A model generated the notes under the pieces. It worked only from the letters and a program-made list of their open reading frames with translations, was not told where the DNA came from and searched no databases. The position numbers were made by a program, and so were the translations under genes. Below are positions 33,008 through 40,226 of a stretch of 40,226 nucleotides of DNA, piece after piece. The stretch is from Pseudaeromonas sp041911695. Lineage in GTDB: Bacteria; Pseudomonadota; Gammaproteobacteria; Enterobacterales; Aeromonadaceae. Positions within the stretch are counted from its first letter, which is position 1, and each line of letters starts with the position of its first letter. The stretch is from the NCBI GenBank assembly GCA_041911695.1, contig JAYROM010000025.1, positions 1 through 40,226 of the forward strand, written 5' to 3'.

Positions 33008-35764
33008 ATGAGTGAGCTGGCCAGAGAAATCACGCCAATCAACATCGAAGAAGAGTTGAAGAGCTCCTACCTGGATTACGCCATGAGCGTCATCGTGGGT
33101 CGAGCACTGCCGGACGTGCGGGATGGTTTGAAACCTGTTCACCGTCGAGTCCTGTTCGCGATGAACGAACTGGGCAATGACTGGAACAAACCATACAAGA
33201 AATCGGCCCGTGTGGTCGGGGACGTGATTGGTAAATATCACCCGCATGGTGACATCGCGGTGTATGACACCATCGTCCGTATGGCGCAGGATTTCTCCAT
33301 GCGCTACATGCTGGTAGATGGCCAGGGTAACTTCGGTTCGGTCGATGGCGACTCCGCTGCGGCAATGCGTTATACCGAAATCCGTATGGACAAGATCGCC
33401 CACGAATTGCTGGCCGATCTGGACAAGGAAACCGTGGATTGGGTACCGAACTATGACGGTACCGAGCAGATCCCGGCGGTGATGCCGACCAAGATCCCTA
33501 ACCTGCTGGTCAACGGTTCGTCCGGGATCGCGGTGGGGATGGCCACCAATATTCCGCCGCACAACCTGACCGAAGTGGTCGATGCCTGTTTGGGCCTCAT
33601 CGACAACAGCGCGCTGACCGTCGACGAACTGATGCAGTATGTGCCGGGTCCGGACTTCCCGACCGGCGGGATCATCAATGGTCGCTCCGGCATCATTGAC
33701 GCTTACCGTACTGGTCGCGGCAAGATCTATGTCCGTGCCAAGACCCATATCGAAACTGACGAGAAGAACGGCAAGGAAAGCATCATTGTCACCGAGTTGC
33801 CGTACACGGTGAACAAAGCGCGCCTGATCGAAAAGATTGCCGAGCTGGTCAAGGACAAGAAGATCGAAGGCATTACCGCCCTGCGCGACGAGTCCGACAA
33901 GGACGGCATGCGCATGGTGATCGAGCTGCGTCGTGGCGAAGTCTCCGAAGTGGTGCTCAACAATCTGTATGCCCACACCCAGATGCAGAACGTGTTCGGT
34001 ATGAACATGGTCGCGCTGGTGAACGGTCAGCCGAAGACGCTGAACCTGAAGGAGATCCTGTCCGCCTTCATCGACCACCGTCGTGAAGTGGTCACCCGTC
34101 GCACCGTGTTTGAACTGCGCAAGGCGCGTGATCGTGCCCATATCTTGGAAGGGTTGGCGATTGCGCTGGCCAACATCGATCCGGTGATCGAGCTGATCCG
34201 TCGCTCGCCAAGCCCGGCCGAAGCCAAGAGTGCGTTGATTGCCCGTGCCTGGGAGCTGGGTAACGTGGCATCCATGCTGGAGCGTGCCGGTGATAACGCC
34301 GCCCGTCCGGAATGGCTGGAGCCGGAATATGGCATTCGCGACGGTTACTACTACCTGACCGAACAGCAGGCCCAGGCGATTCTGGATCTGCGTCTGCAGA
34401 AGCTGACCGGCCTCGAACACGAGAAGATCCTGGAAGAGTACCAGGAGCTGCTCAACCAGATCGCCGAACTGCTGCGCATCCTGAACAGCCCGGCGCGTCT
34501 GATGGAAGTCATCCGCGAAGAGCTCGAAGCGGTCAAGGCCGGTTATGGCGATACCCGCCGTACCCAGATCCAGGCTGCCAGCGTCGAAATCAACATGGAA
34601 GATCTGATCACCCCGGAAGATGTGGTGGTCACCCTGTCCCATGAAGGCTATGTGAAGTACCAGCCGCTGACCGATTATGAAGCCCAACGTCGTGGTGGCC
34701 GTGGCAAGTCCGCGACCCGCATGAAGGAAGAGGACTTCGTCGAGCAGATGCTGGTGGCGAATACTCACGATACCATCCTGTGCTTCTCCACGTTGGGCAA
34801 GGTGTACTGGCTCAAGGTCTACAACCTGCCGGAAGCCAGCCGTACCGCGCGTGGCCGTCCGATCGTTAACTTGTTGCCGTTGGACGAGAACGAACGTATT
34901 ACCGCCATCCTGCCGGTGAAGACTTACGACAGCGACAAGTTCGTATTCTTCGCCACGGCCAACGGTACGGTGAAGAAGACTGAACTGTCGGCCTTCTCCC
35001 GTCCGCTGAGCTCGGGTATTCGCGCCATTACGCTGCGTGAAGGCGACGAGCTTATCGGCGTGGATATCACCGATGGTAGCAACGACATCATGTTGTTCTC
35101 CGACGCCGGTAAGGTGGTGCGTTTCGCCGAAGGCAACAGCCGTGGCACTGATGCCGATAGCGACGTTGACAGCGAAGAAGAGATCGAAGAGAGCGACAGC
35201 GATAACGCGGACAACGCCGACAGTGCGGAAGCGACCACCTCTGGCAAGGGGGTCCGTCCGATGGGCCGTACCGCAGCCGGGGTGCGTGGCATCAAGCTGG
35301 CGGCGGGTGACCGTGTCGTATCGCTGATCATTCCGCGTGGCGAGGGTTGCGTCCTGACCGCGACCGCCAACGGTTATGGCAAGCGTACCAGCCTGGAAGA
35401 GTATCCAGCGAAGAGCCGTGGTACCCAGGGGGTCATCGCTATCAAGGTCGATGATCGGAACGGCAAGGTGGTCGGTGCCATCCAGGTGGATGAGACCGAC
35501 GAAATCATGCTGATTACCAACGCCGGCACTTTGGTACGTACCCGTGTCCGCGAAGTCAGCATCATCGGCCGTAATACTGGCGGTGTGCGCTTGATCCGCA
35601 CCATGGAAGGGGAAGAGGTCGTCAGTCTGGAGCGCATTGCCGAGCCGGAAGAGGATGATACCCTGACCGAGCCGCTAGAGGGTGCCGCCGAGGGTGAGGC
35701 CCCGATCACCGAGTTGGATGAGACCGATGCGCCGCTGGCCGATGACCAGACGGCAGATGAGTGA
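33008..35764 (+). CDS. gyrA: DNA gyrase subunit A, Ile83 variant
   Basis: Breakage-reunion subunit of DNA gyrase. The 918-residue protein starts MSELAREITPINIEEEL. It has the winged-helix/tower domain with catalytic Tyr122 (AAAMRYTEIRM), the GyrA box QRRGGRG (about 560-566) and a six-bladed C-terminal DNA-wrapping domain. Codon 83 in the quinolone region is ATC (HPHGDIAVYDT), giving Ile instead of the usual Ser; Asp87 is unchanged. A 39-residue, strongly acidic insertion (about 710-748, 14 Asp/Glu) splits the C-terminal domain between RFAEG and VRPMGRTAAGVRG, where the E. coli protein is continuous. ATG 33008 is chosen over 23 further in-frame codons that cover the promoter region. Confidence 0.98.
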   Translation: MSELAREITPINIEEELKSSYLDYAMSVIVGRALPDVRDGLKPVHRRVLFAMNELGNDWNKPYKKSARVVGDVIGKYHPHGDIAVYDTIVRMAQDFSMRYMLVDGQGNFGSVDGDSAAAMRYTEIRMDKIAHELLADLDKETVDWVPNYDGTEQIPAVMPTKIPNLLVNGSSGIAVGMATNIPPHNLTEVVDACLGLIDNSALTVDELMQYVPGPDFPTGGIINGRSGIIDAYRTGRGKIYVRAKTHIETDEKNGKESIIVTELPYTVNKARLIEKIAELVKDKKIEGITALRDESDKDGMRMVIELRRGEVSEVVLNNLYAHTQMQNVFGMNMVALVNGQPKTLNLKEILSAFIDHRREVVTRRTVFELRKARDRAHILEGLAIALANIDPVIELIRRSPSPAEAKSALIARAWELGNVASMLERAGDNAARPEWLEPEYGIRDGYYYLTEQQAQAILDLRLQKLTGLEHEKILEEYQELLNQIAELLRILNSPARLMEVIREELEAVKAGYGDTRRTQIQAASVEINMEDLITPEDVVVTLSHEGYVKYQPLTDYEAQRRGGRGKSATRMKEEDFVEQMLVANTHDTILCFSTLGKVYWLKVYNLPEASRTARGRPIVNLLPLDENERITAILPVKTYDSDKFVFFATANGTVKKTELSAFSRPLSSGIRAITLREGDELIGVDITDGSNDIMLFSDAGKVVRFAEGNSRGTDADSDVDSEEEIEESDSDNADNADSAEATTSGKGVRPMGRTAAGVRGIKLAAGDRVVSLIIPRGEGCVLTATANGYGKRTSLEEYPAKSRGTQGVIAIKVDDRNGKVVGAIQVDETDEIMLITNAGTLVRTRVREVSIIGRNTGGVRLIRTMEGEEVVSLERIAEPEEDDTLTEPLEGAAEGEAPITELDETDAPLADDQTADE

Positions 35765-35778
35765 GTTTAAGTGAAGAG

Positions 35779-35806
35779 GCGACCCATACGGGTCGCTCTT
35801 TGTTTG
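35779..35806 (+). terminator. Terminator after gyrA
   Basis: GCGACCC ATAC GGGTCGC followed by TCTTTGTTTG. Confidence 0.8.
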
Positions 35807-35933
35807 TAGCGCGGGAAGCGCGACGGACTGACCTGCGGTCACTGCTGAAATCCTTTGCGCCGGATCACGGTTCGGTGTAAAAGGCTCAAAGCGAAGGCTC
35901 CAGGGAAGCCATTGGAAAATACGGAAGAAGATG

Positions 35934-37019
35934 ATGAGCAAGGTCTATAACTTTTGTGCAGGTCCGGCCATGCTGCCGGAAGAAGTCATGGCGCAGGCCC
36001 AGCGCGAGTTCATCAACTATGATGGCCTCGGCGTTTCGGTGATGGAACTCTCCCATCGTGGCAAGGAGTACATGGCGCTCGCCGCCGAAGCCGAAAAGGA
36101 TCTGCGTGATCTGATGCAGGTGCCGGACAACTACAAGGTGCTGTTCATGCACGGCGGTGGTCGTGGCCAGTTTGCGGCAGTCCCGCAAAACCTGCTCGGT
36201 GGTGCCAACCGCAAAGCCGATTACCTGCTCACCGGTGTCTGGTCCAAGGCCGCACTGGCTGAAGGGCAGAAGTTCGGTGACATGCATGGTGTCGAAGGGG
36301 TGGTCAAGCTGGACAACGGCGGCTTTGCCCTGCGCGATGCGCCGCAGTTCCGCTCTGATGCCGCTTATGTCCATTTCTGCCCGAATGAAACCATCGAAGG
36401 GATCGAGCTGTTCGATCTGCCGGAGACCGGTGGCATCCCATTGGTGGCCGACATGTCATCGACCATCCTGTCGCGTCCGATCGATGTCAGCCGCTATGGC
36501 ATCATCTATGCCGGTGCACAGAAGAATATCGGCCCGTCCGGCCTGGCGGTGGTCCTGGTACGTGATGACCTGCTCGGTTCGGCGCGTCCGGATACCCCGG
36601 CAATCTTCGATTACAAGGTCACTGCCGAGAACGACTCCATGTTCAACACCCCGCCGACCTACTCCTGGTACCTGGCCGGTCTGGTGTTCAAGTGGTTGAA
36701 ACGTCAGGGCGGCCTGGAAGCGATGGAAGCGCGTAACCTCGAAAAGGCGTCGTTCCTGTACGATTACATCGATGCCAGCGACTTCTACAGCAACCGCGTG
36801 GCCCTGAACTGCCGCTCGCGGATGAACATTCCGTTCCAGCTGAAAGATTCGGCACTCGATGCGGCTTTCTTGGCTGAGTCCAAGGCGGCCGGTCTGATGG
36901 CGCTCAAGGGCCATCGTATCGTTGGCGGGATGCGTGCCAGCATCTATAACGCCATGCCGCTGGAAGGGATCAAGACCTTGGTCGCCTTCATGGAGCGCTT
37001 TGCTCGCGAGCATGCCTGA
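35934..37019 (+). CDS. serC: Phosphoserine aminotransferase
   Basis: PLP enzyme converting 3-phosphohydroxypyruvate to phosphoserine, also acting in pyridoxine synthesis. The 361-residue chain has the family N-terminus KVYNFCAGPAMLPEEV, the cofactor loop FMHGGGRGQFAAVPQNL, and the PLP lysine in YAGAQKNIGPSGL (Lys197 from this start). NTPPTYSWYLAGLVFKWL and the substrate-binding HRIVGGMRASIYNAMP follow. Two adjacent ATG codons (35931 and 35934) are possible; the second is preferred for its spacing from GGAAG. serC follows gyrA in Pseudomonas too. Confidence 0.97.
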   Translation: MSKVYNFCAGPAMLPEEVMAQAQREFINYDGLGVSVMELSHRGKEYMALAAEAEKDLRDLMQVPDNYKVLFMHGGGRGQFAAVPQNLLGGANRKADYLLTGVWSKAALAEGQKFGDMHGVEGVVKLDNGGFALRDAPQFRSDAAYVHFCPNETIEGIELFDLPETGGIPLVADMSSTILSRPIDVSRYGIIYAGAQKNIGPSGLAVVLVRDDLLGSARPDTPAIFDYKVTAENDSMFNTPPTYSWYLAGLVFKWLKRQGGLEAMEARNLEKASFLYDYIDASDFYSNRVALNCRSRMNIPFQLKDSALDAAFLAESKAAGLMALKGHRIVGGMRASIYNAMPLEGIKTLVAFMERFAREHA

Positions 37020-37059
37020 TTCTCCTGGTGTCGTCCGGATACCGGTGTGATCAGCCGAT

Positions 37060-37085
37060 AGGGCCCTGCGGGGCCCTTGTTTTTT
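37060..37085 (+). terminator. Terminator after serC
   Basis: AGGGCCC TGCG GGGCCCT followed by TGTTTTTT. Confidence 0.88.
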
Positions 37086-37164
37086 CTTGCTTTTGCGCGA
37101 GAAATCAAACCGTTGAGACTGACATTCTGGTATTAACAAGGCTCACGCCTAACGGGGTACCAGC

Positions 37165-38844
37165 ATGCCAACGGTGACGCTGCACAGCGAGCATTTCTAT
37201 CTCTCCTCGGATGGCCTGTTTGTCCTGCTGGACATCGTCCCCCTTGCCGAAAAGATCGATGCCAAGCAGCTCGGCACTCTATTTGCCCATTCCTCCTGGC
37301 CGACCTGGCAAGTTAGTGACAAGGCGTTACAAGATGCCACAGCGGCACTGAACAAGGCTAAAGAGGGCGATAGCCATTCCGTACAGATTATTGCCCGTCG
37401 CATCAACGGCGAGGTCAAGATCGTCCTGAATCGTGATCATATGAGTGCGATGGCCAATGTCACGGCCCCTTGGGGGGGCGAGCCGGTCTCGGTGGCGGAT
37501 ATTCAACAGGCCCTGTCGGTGGCCGGTGTGGTGCATGGCATCAATGAAGAGGCTATCCGCTTGCTGGTGCGTCAGGCGGCCACCGCTCGTGCCGGTGCCC
37601 TGAGCTCTGCCACCGTGGCTGCCGGTTGCCTGCCGCAGGATGGTGAAGACAGCCGGTTTGAGCGATTGGTTCCGACACTGGCGGAACGGGTGCTGCAACC
37701 ACGGGTGACCGATGCGGCACATGACATTGTGGATTTACGTGAGTTGGGCAGTTTCGCCACCGTGGCATTGGGTGACGCCCTGATGCGCCGTCATCCTCCC
37801 ACCTCCGGTGTGCCCGGCTACAAGATTACGGGTGAGTTGCTCCCCGCACATGATGGCAGTGTATTACCGTTTGAGGCGGGAGAGGGAGCCGGGGTCAGCC
37901 CGCTGGATGAGAACTGTCTTATCGCCTTGCGGGATGGTCTGCCGCAGCAGGTCGGGCATGGCATGATGGTGGATGAAATCCTCTCGATCCAGGATGTCGA
38001 TGCCAAATTTGGTCATGTCGATTTCTCTGGCAGTATCTCGATTCGCGGCAATGTCTGCGATGGTATGCGGGTACGCGCTGGCGGCACCATCTGCGTCGCC
38101 GGGGTTGTAGACTCCGCCACCATTGATGCCGGCATGGATGTGATTGTGGATAAAGGGATTATCGGCCACTCACGCCAACATGTCGCGGGCAGCTCCTGTC
38201 AGGTGCGAGCAGGAGGCAAGGTGGTGGCCAAATTTGCCCAGTATGCGGCGATTCATGCCGGCGGAGATGTACACCTGACCAGTCAACTACTGCAGACAGA
38301 GGTGCAGACACCTGGCGCTGTGATTGTGGCCGACGATGCGCGACGCAAGGGAACCTTGCTTGGTGGGCAGATCAAGGCCGGCAGCTATATCATGGCCGTG
38401 ATCCTGGGGGGGGCGGCCGATAATACGACGCGTCTGGCGATTCCAGGCGAGACCGAGCGCTGGCAGAGTGAACGTCGGGCACTGTTGGAACAACAAGAGG
38501 CAGCACAGGCCATCATTCGCCAACTGGCCGAAGCGGGCAGCAAGCTGCTGCTGATGGGCGACTCCGATAAGCGCCAGGCATTGGCCGCCCGCTTGTTGCA
38601 CACCCGAGATCACCAAAGAGCCCAACTCGCTGAGATAGCCGAGGCATTGGCGCGGATTGAGCAGCAGGAGGTGGCATTTCTGGCCAGTGCCAAAGTCATT
38701 GTTTGTCGGCAGCTCTATGCCGGCGTCACTGTCGATATCAATGGTTTTCATTTGTTGGTCGGAGAGGATCATCCCCAGTGCCAGATCCATCACCATGAAG
38801 GGGCGCTGGCCATCTTGCCCCTGGAGTCTCCACCTGCCGCTTGA
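37165..38844 (+). CDS. FapA family protein (DUF342), first copy
   Basis: A 559-residue DUF342 protein. The N-terminal region (about 1-100, FYLSSDGLFVLLDIVPLAEK) precedes the FapA domain (RFERLVPTLAERVL, then DALMRRHPPTSGVPGYKITG). A polymer-like beta-helical core follows (about 280-430; SISIRGNVCDGMRVRAGGTI, GKVVAKFAQYAAIHAGGDVH), then a coiled coil (about 430-510) and a short beta tail. FapA of Vibrio vulnificus is a polar protein tied to flagellar assembly and to EIIA-Glc signalling. No flagellar gene is visible here, so the role is open. Followed by a terminator and a paralogue. Confidence 0.88.
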   Translation: MPTVTLHSEHFYLSSDGLFVLLDIVPLAEKIDAKQLGTLFAHSSWPTWQVSDKALQDATAALNKAKEGDSHSVQIIARRINGEVKIVLNRDHMSAMANVTAPWGGEPVSVADIQQALSVAGVVHGINEEAIRLLVRQAATARAGALSSATVAAGCLPQDGEDSRFERLVPTLAERVLQPRVTDAAHDIVDLRELGSFATVALGDALMRRHPPTSGVPGYKITGELLPAHDGSVLPFEAGEGAGVSPLDENCLIALRDGLPQQVGHGMMVDEILSIQDVDAKFGHVDFSGSISIRGNVCDGMRVRAGGTICVAGVVDSATIDAGMDVIVDKGIIGHSRQHVAGSSCQVRAGGKVVAKFAQYAAIHAGGDVHLTSQLLQTEVQTPGAVIVADDARRKGTLLGGQIKAGSYIMAVILGGAADNTTRLAIPGETERWQSERRALLEQQEAAQAIIRQLAEAGSKLLLMGDSDKRQALAARLLHTRDHQRAQLAEIAEALARIEQQEVAFLASAKVIVCRQLYAGVTVDINGFHLLVGEDHPQCQIHHHEGALAILPLESPPAA

Positions 38845-38873
38845 ACACCTCCGGCATAGATCCATCTCACATT

Positions 38874-38910
38874 CCGCAGGCTTATATCCGTGATTGCCTG
38901 CGGTTTATTT
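38874..38910 (+). terminator. Terminator between the two FapA genes
   Basis: CCGCAGGC (38874-38881) pairs with GCCTGCGG (38896-38903), followed by TTTATTT. The 14-base loop is long. Confidence 0.65.
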
Positions 38911-38992
38911 GCAATCCAGCCATCCTCCGCAAAACTCAAAATAGGCTTCTCTTGAATCCTCTTCTTGTGCTGTTTTGCCGTAGGATATCGCC

Positions 38993-40226
38993 ATGCCCTT
39001 CAGCTCACTTAATAGCCGTTCATTCTACCTTTCAGCAGATGGTGAGTTTGTTCTGCTGGATGCAGCCCCCACATCAGAAAAAGTCGATGCCAAGGTCTTA
39101 GGCCAGTTGTTTGATCTCTCGCCGTGGTCAGCGTGGAAAACCAGTGACCAGGCGCTGCATGATGCCGCAGTCGGATTTAAACAGGCACAGAGTACCGGTA
39201 GTTCGTCAGTGCATATCATTGCACGCCGACTGGACGGTGATGCCAAAGTCGTGGTCGACCGGGAGCGAATGAGTGCAGTGGCCAAAGTCTCGGCTCCTTG
39301 GGGCGGGCAAGCCGTCACCGTCAAGCGTCTGCATCAGGTGTTGCGACTGTCCGGGGTTTGCGCTGGCTATGACGAGGAGGCGATCCGTCAGTTACTCGAG
39401 ACGGCCGCCAGTGCGGCGTCCGGGAGCCTGCATTCGGCGACCGTGGCGCGTGGCAGATTGCCTGAACATGGCCAAGATAGTCGTTTTGAGCGATTGGTGC
39501 CGACATTGGCCGAACGCGTATTGCGCCCGCAAAGCGCCGATGATGAACGAGCCCCCGTCGACCTGCGTGAGTTGGGTGCATTTTTTACCGTCTCAGTCGG
39601 CGATGCGTTGATGCGTTGTCACCCACCGACGCCGGGGATCCCTGGTTTCCGGGTATCAGGGGAGAGTCTGCCCGCCAAGGATGGACTGCGATTGACGTTG
39701 CATCCTGGTGAGGGAACCTGCATCAGTCCGGTGGATGAGTCTTGTCTGATTGCCAGCCGTGAGGGGCTGCCACAAGATAAAGGCAACGGCATGACGGTGG
39801 ATGAGGTGCTGGTTATCCATGAGGTGAATGCACGCTATGGCCATGTCACCTTTGCCGGCAGCCTGGCGATTCGGGGCAATGTCTGTGACGGGATGCGGGT
39901 CAAGGCCGAAGGCTCAATCTGTGTGGCCGGTGTGGTCGAGTCGGCCTCGTTGGAGGCAGGGGTGGACGTGGTGGTGGATAAGGGCATCGTCGGCCACCCG
40001 GAAAAACAGAAGGCCGGTAACTCATGCCGGGTTAGCGCCGGTGGCAAGGTGGTGGCCCGGTTTGCCCAATATGCGTCAATAGAGGCGGGCGGGGATGTGT
40101 TGCTGGCCAGCCAGCTCCTGCACACCGAGGTGCGTACGCCTGGCTGTGTGCTGGTAGCGGACGAAAAACGGCGCAAAGGCACCCTGCTCGGCGGGCGAAT
40201 TATGGCCGGCGAGCAGATTGTCGCCG
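38993..40226 (+). CDS. FapA family protein (DUF342), second copy, 3' partial
   Basis: Open to the window end (411 complete codons of an expected 560 or so). It parallels the first copy along its whole visible length: FYLSADGEFVLLDAAPTSEK, MSAVAKVSAPWGGQAVTV, RFERLVPTLAERVL, DALMRCHPPTPGIPGFRVSG, LAIRGNVCDGMRVKAEGSIC and GKVVARFAQYASIEAGGDVL. ATG 38993 is preceded by GGA at eight to ten bases. The two genes are therefore a tandem duplication, diverged enough that neither looks like a recent copy. No frame break was seen. Confidence 0.87.
   Translation, partial: MPFSSLNSRSFYLSADGEFVLLDAAPTSEKVDAKVLGQLFDLSPWSAWKTSDQALHDAAVGFKQAQSTGSSSVHIIARRLDGDAKVVVDRERMSAVAKVSAPWGGQAVTVKRLHQVLRLSGVCAGYDEEAIRQLLETAASAASGSLHSATVARGRLPEHGQDSRFERLVPTLAERVLRPQSADDERAPVDLRELGAFFTVSVGDALMRCHPPTPGIPGFRVSGESLPAKDGLRLTLHPGEGTCISPVDESCLIASREGLPQDKGNGMTVDEVLVIHEVNARYGHVTFAGSLAIRGNVCDGMRVKAEGSICVAGVVESASLEAGVDVVVDKGIVGHPEKQKAGNSCRVSAGGKVVARFAQYASIEAGGDVLLASQLLHTEVRTPGCVLVADEKRRKGTLLGGRIMAGEQIVA

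Noticed and set aside
32990..34768. 592-codon open frame opposite gyrA
   Set aside because: Mirror of gyrA codon structure, with no protein family features.

Overview
The window reads as the chromosome of a pectin-using, probably nitrogen-fixing gammaproteobacterium, most likely of the Aeromonadales. This rests on three things. The proteins of rlmN, ispG, hisS, pykF and gyrA look close to enterobacterial/Aeromonas homologues from memory. The order of conserved blocks is typical of Gammaproteobacteria (rlmN-pilF-rodZ-ispG-hisS-yfgM-bamB-der-yfgJ; hinT-lpoB-kinase-ycfP-ndh; ubiG and its phosphatase divergent from gyrA-serC). GyrA carries an acidic C-terminal insertion of a kind I associate with Aeromonas. 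The genus is an inference; no database was searched.

Layout. 1-3250: pectin module, with an oligogalacturonate porin (KdgM, 5' end off the window) and a family PL9 exopolygalacturonate lyase (PelX-like). 3265-3574: a small GlsB/YeaQ membrane protein, reverse strand. 3774-13108: the long housekeeping series for rRNA/tRNA methylation, type IV pilus assembly, cell shape, isoprenoid synthesis, tRNA charging, outer-membrane assembly and ribosome assembly. 13156-14518: an Lrp-type regulator divergent from a LysE/RhtB exporter, with an inverted-repeat leader that covers the exporter's ribosome binding site. 14550-19629: mechanosensitive channel MscK and pyruvate kinase PykF, both reverse.

19876-22237 is the accessory region of most interest: nifB-fdxN-nifQ, behind a sigma-54-type promoter with a NifA-type upstream site, divergent from pykF. 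These genes act in early FeMo-cofactor synthesis (NifB-co assembly, a ferredoxin partner, molybdenum delivery). The structural nif genes are not in the window. A reverse-strand gene of unknown function (22254-22748) abuts nifQ, followed by a tRNA-Pro(GGG) gene.

23328-31386: a double-domain PTPS-like protein with an apparent one-base frameshift, a chemoreceptor (reverse), and the hinT-lpoB-kinase-lipoprotein-ycfP-ndh block. 31467-37085: a HAD phosphatase and ubiG (reverse), gyrA and serC. GyrA has Ile at position 83, a substitution associated with quinolone resistance. 37165-40226: two tandem FapA (DUF342) paralogues, the second cut by the window end.

Most transcription units end in clear hairpin plus T-run terminators. 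No insertion sequence, integrase, CRISPR array or rRNA gene was seen.
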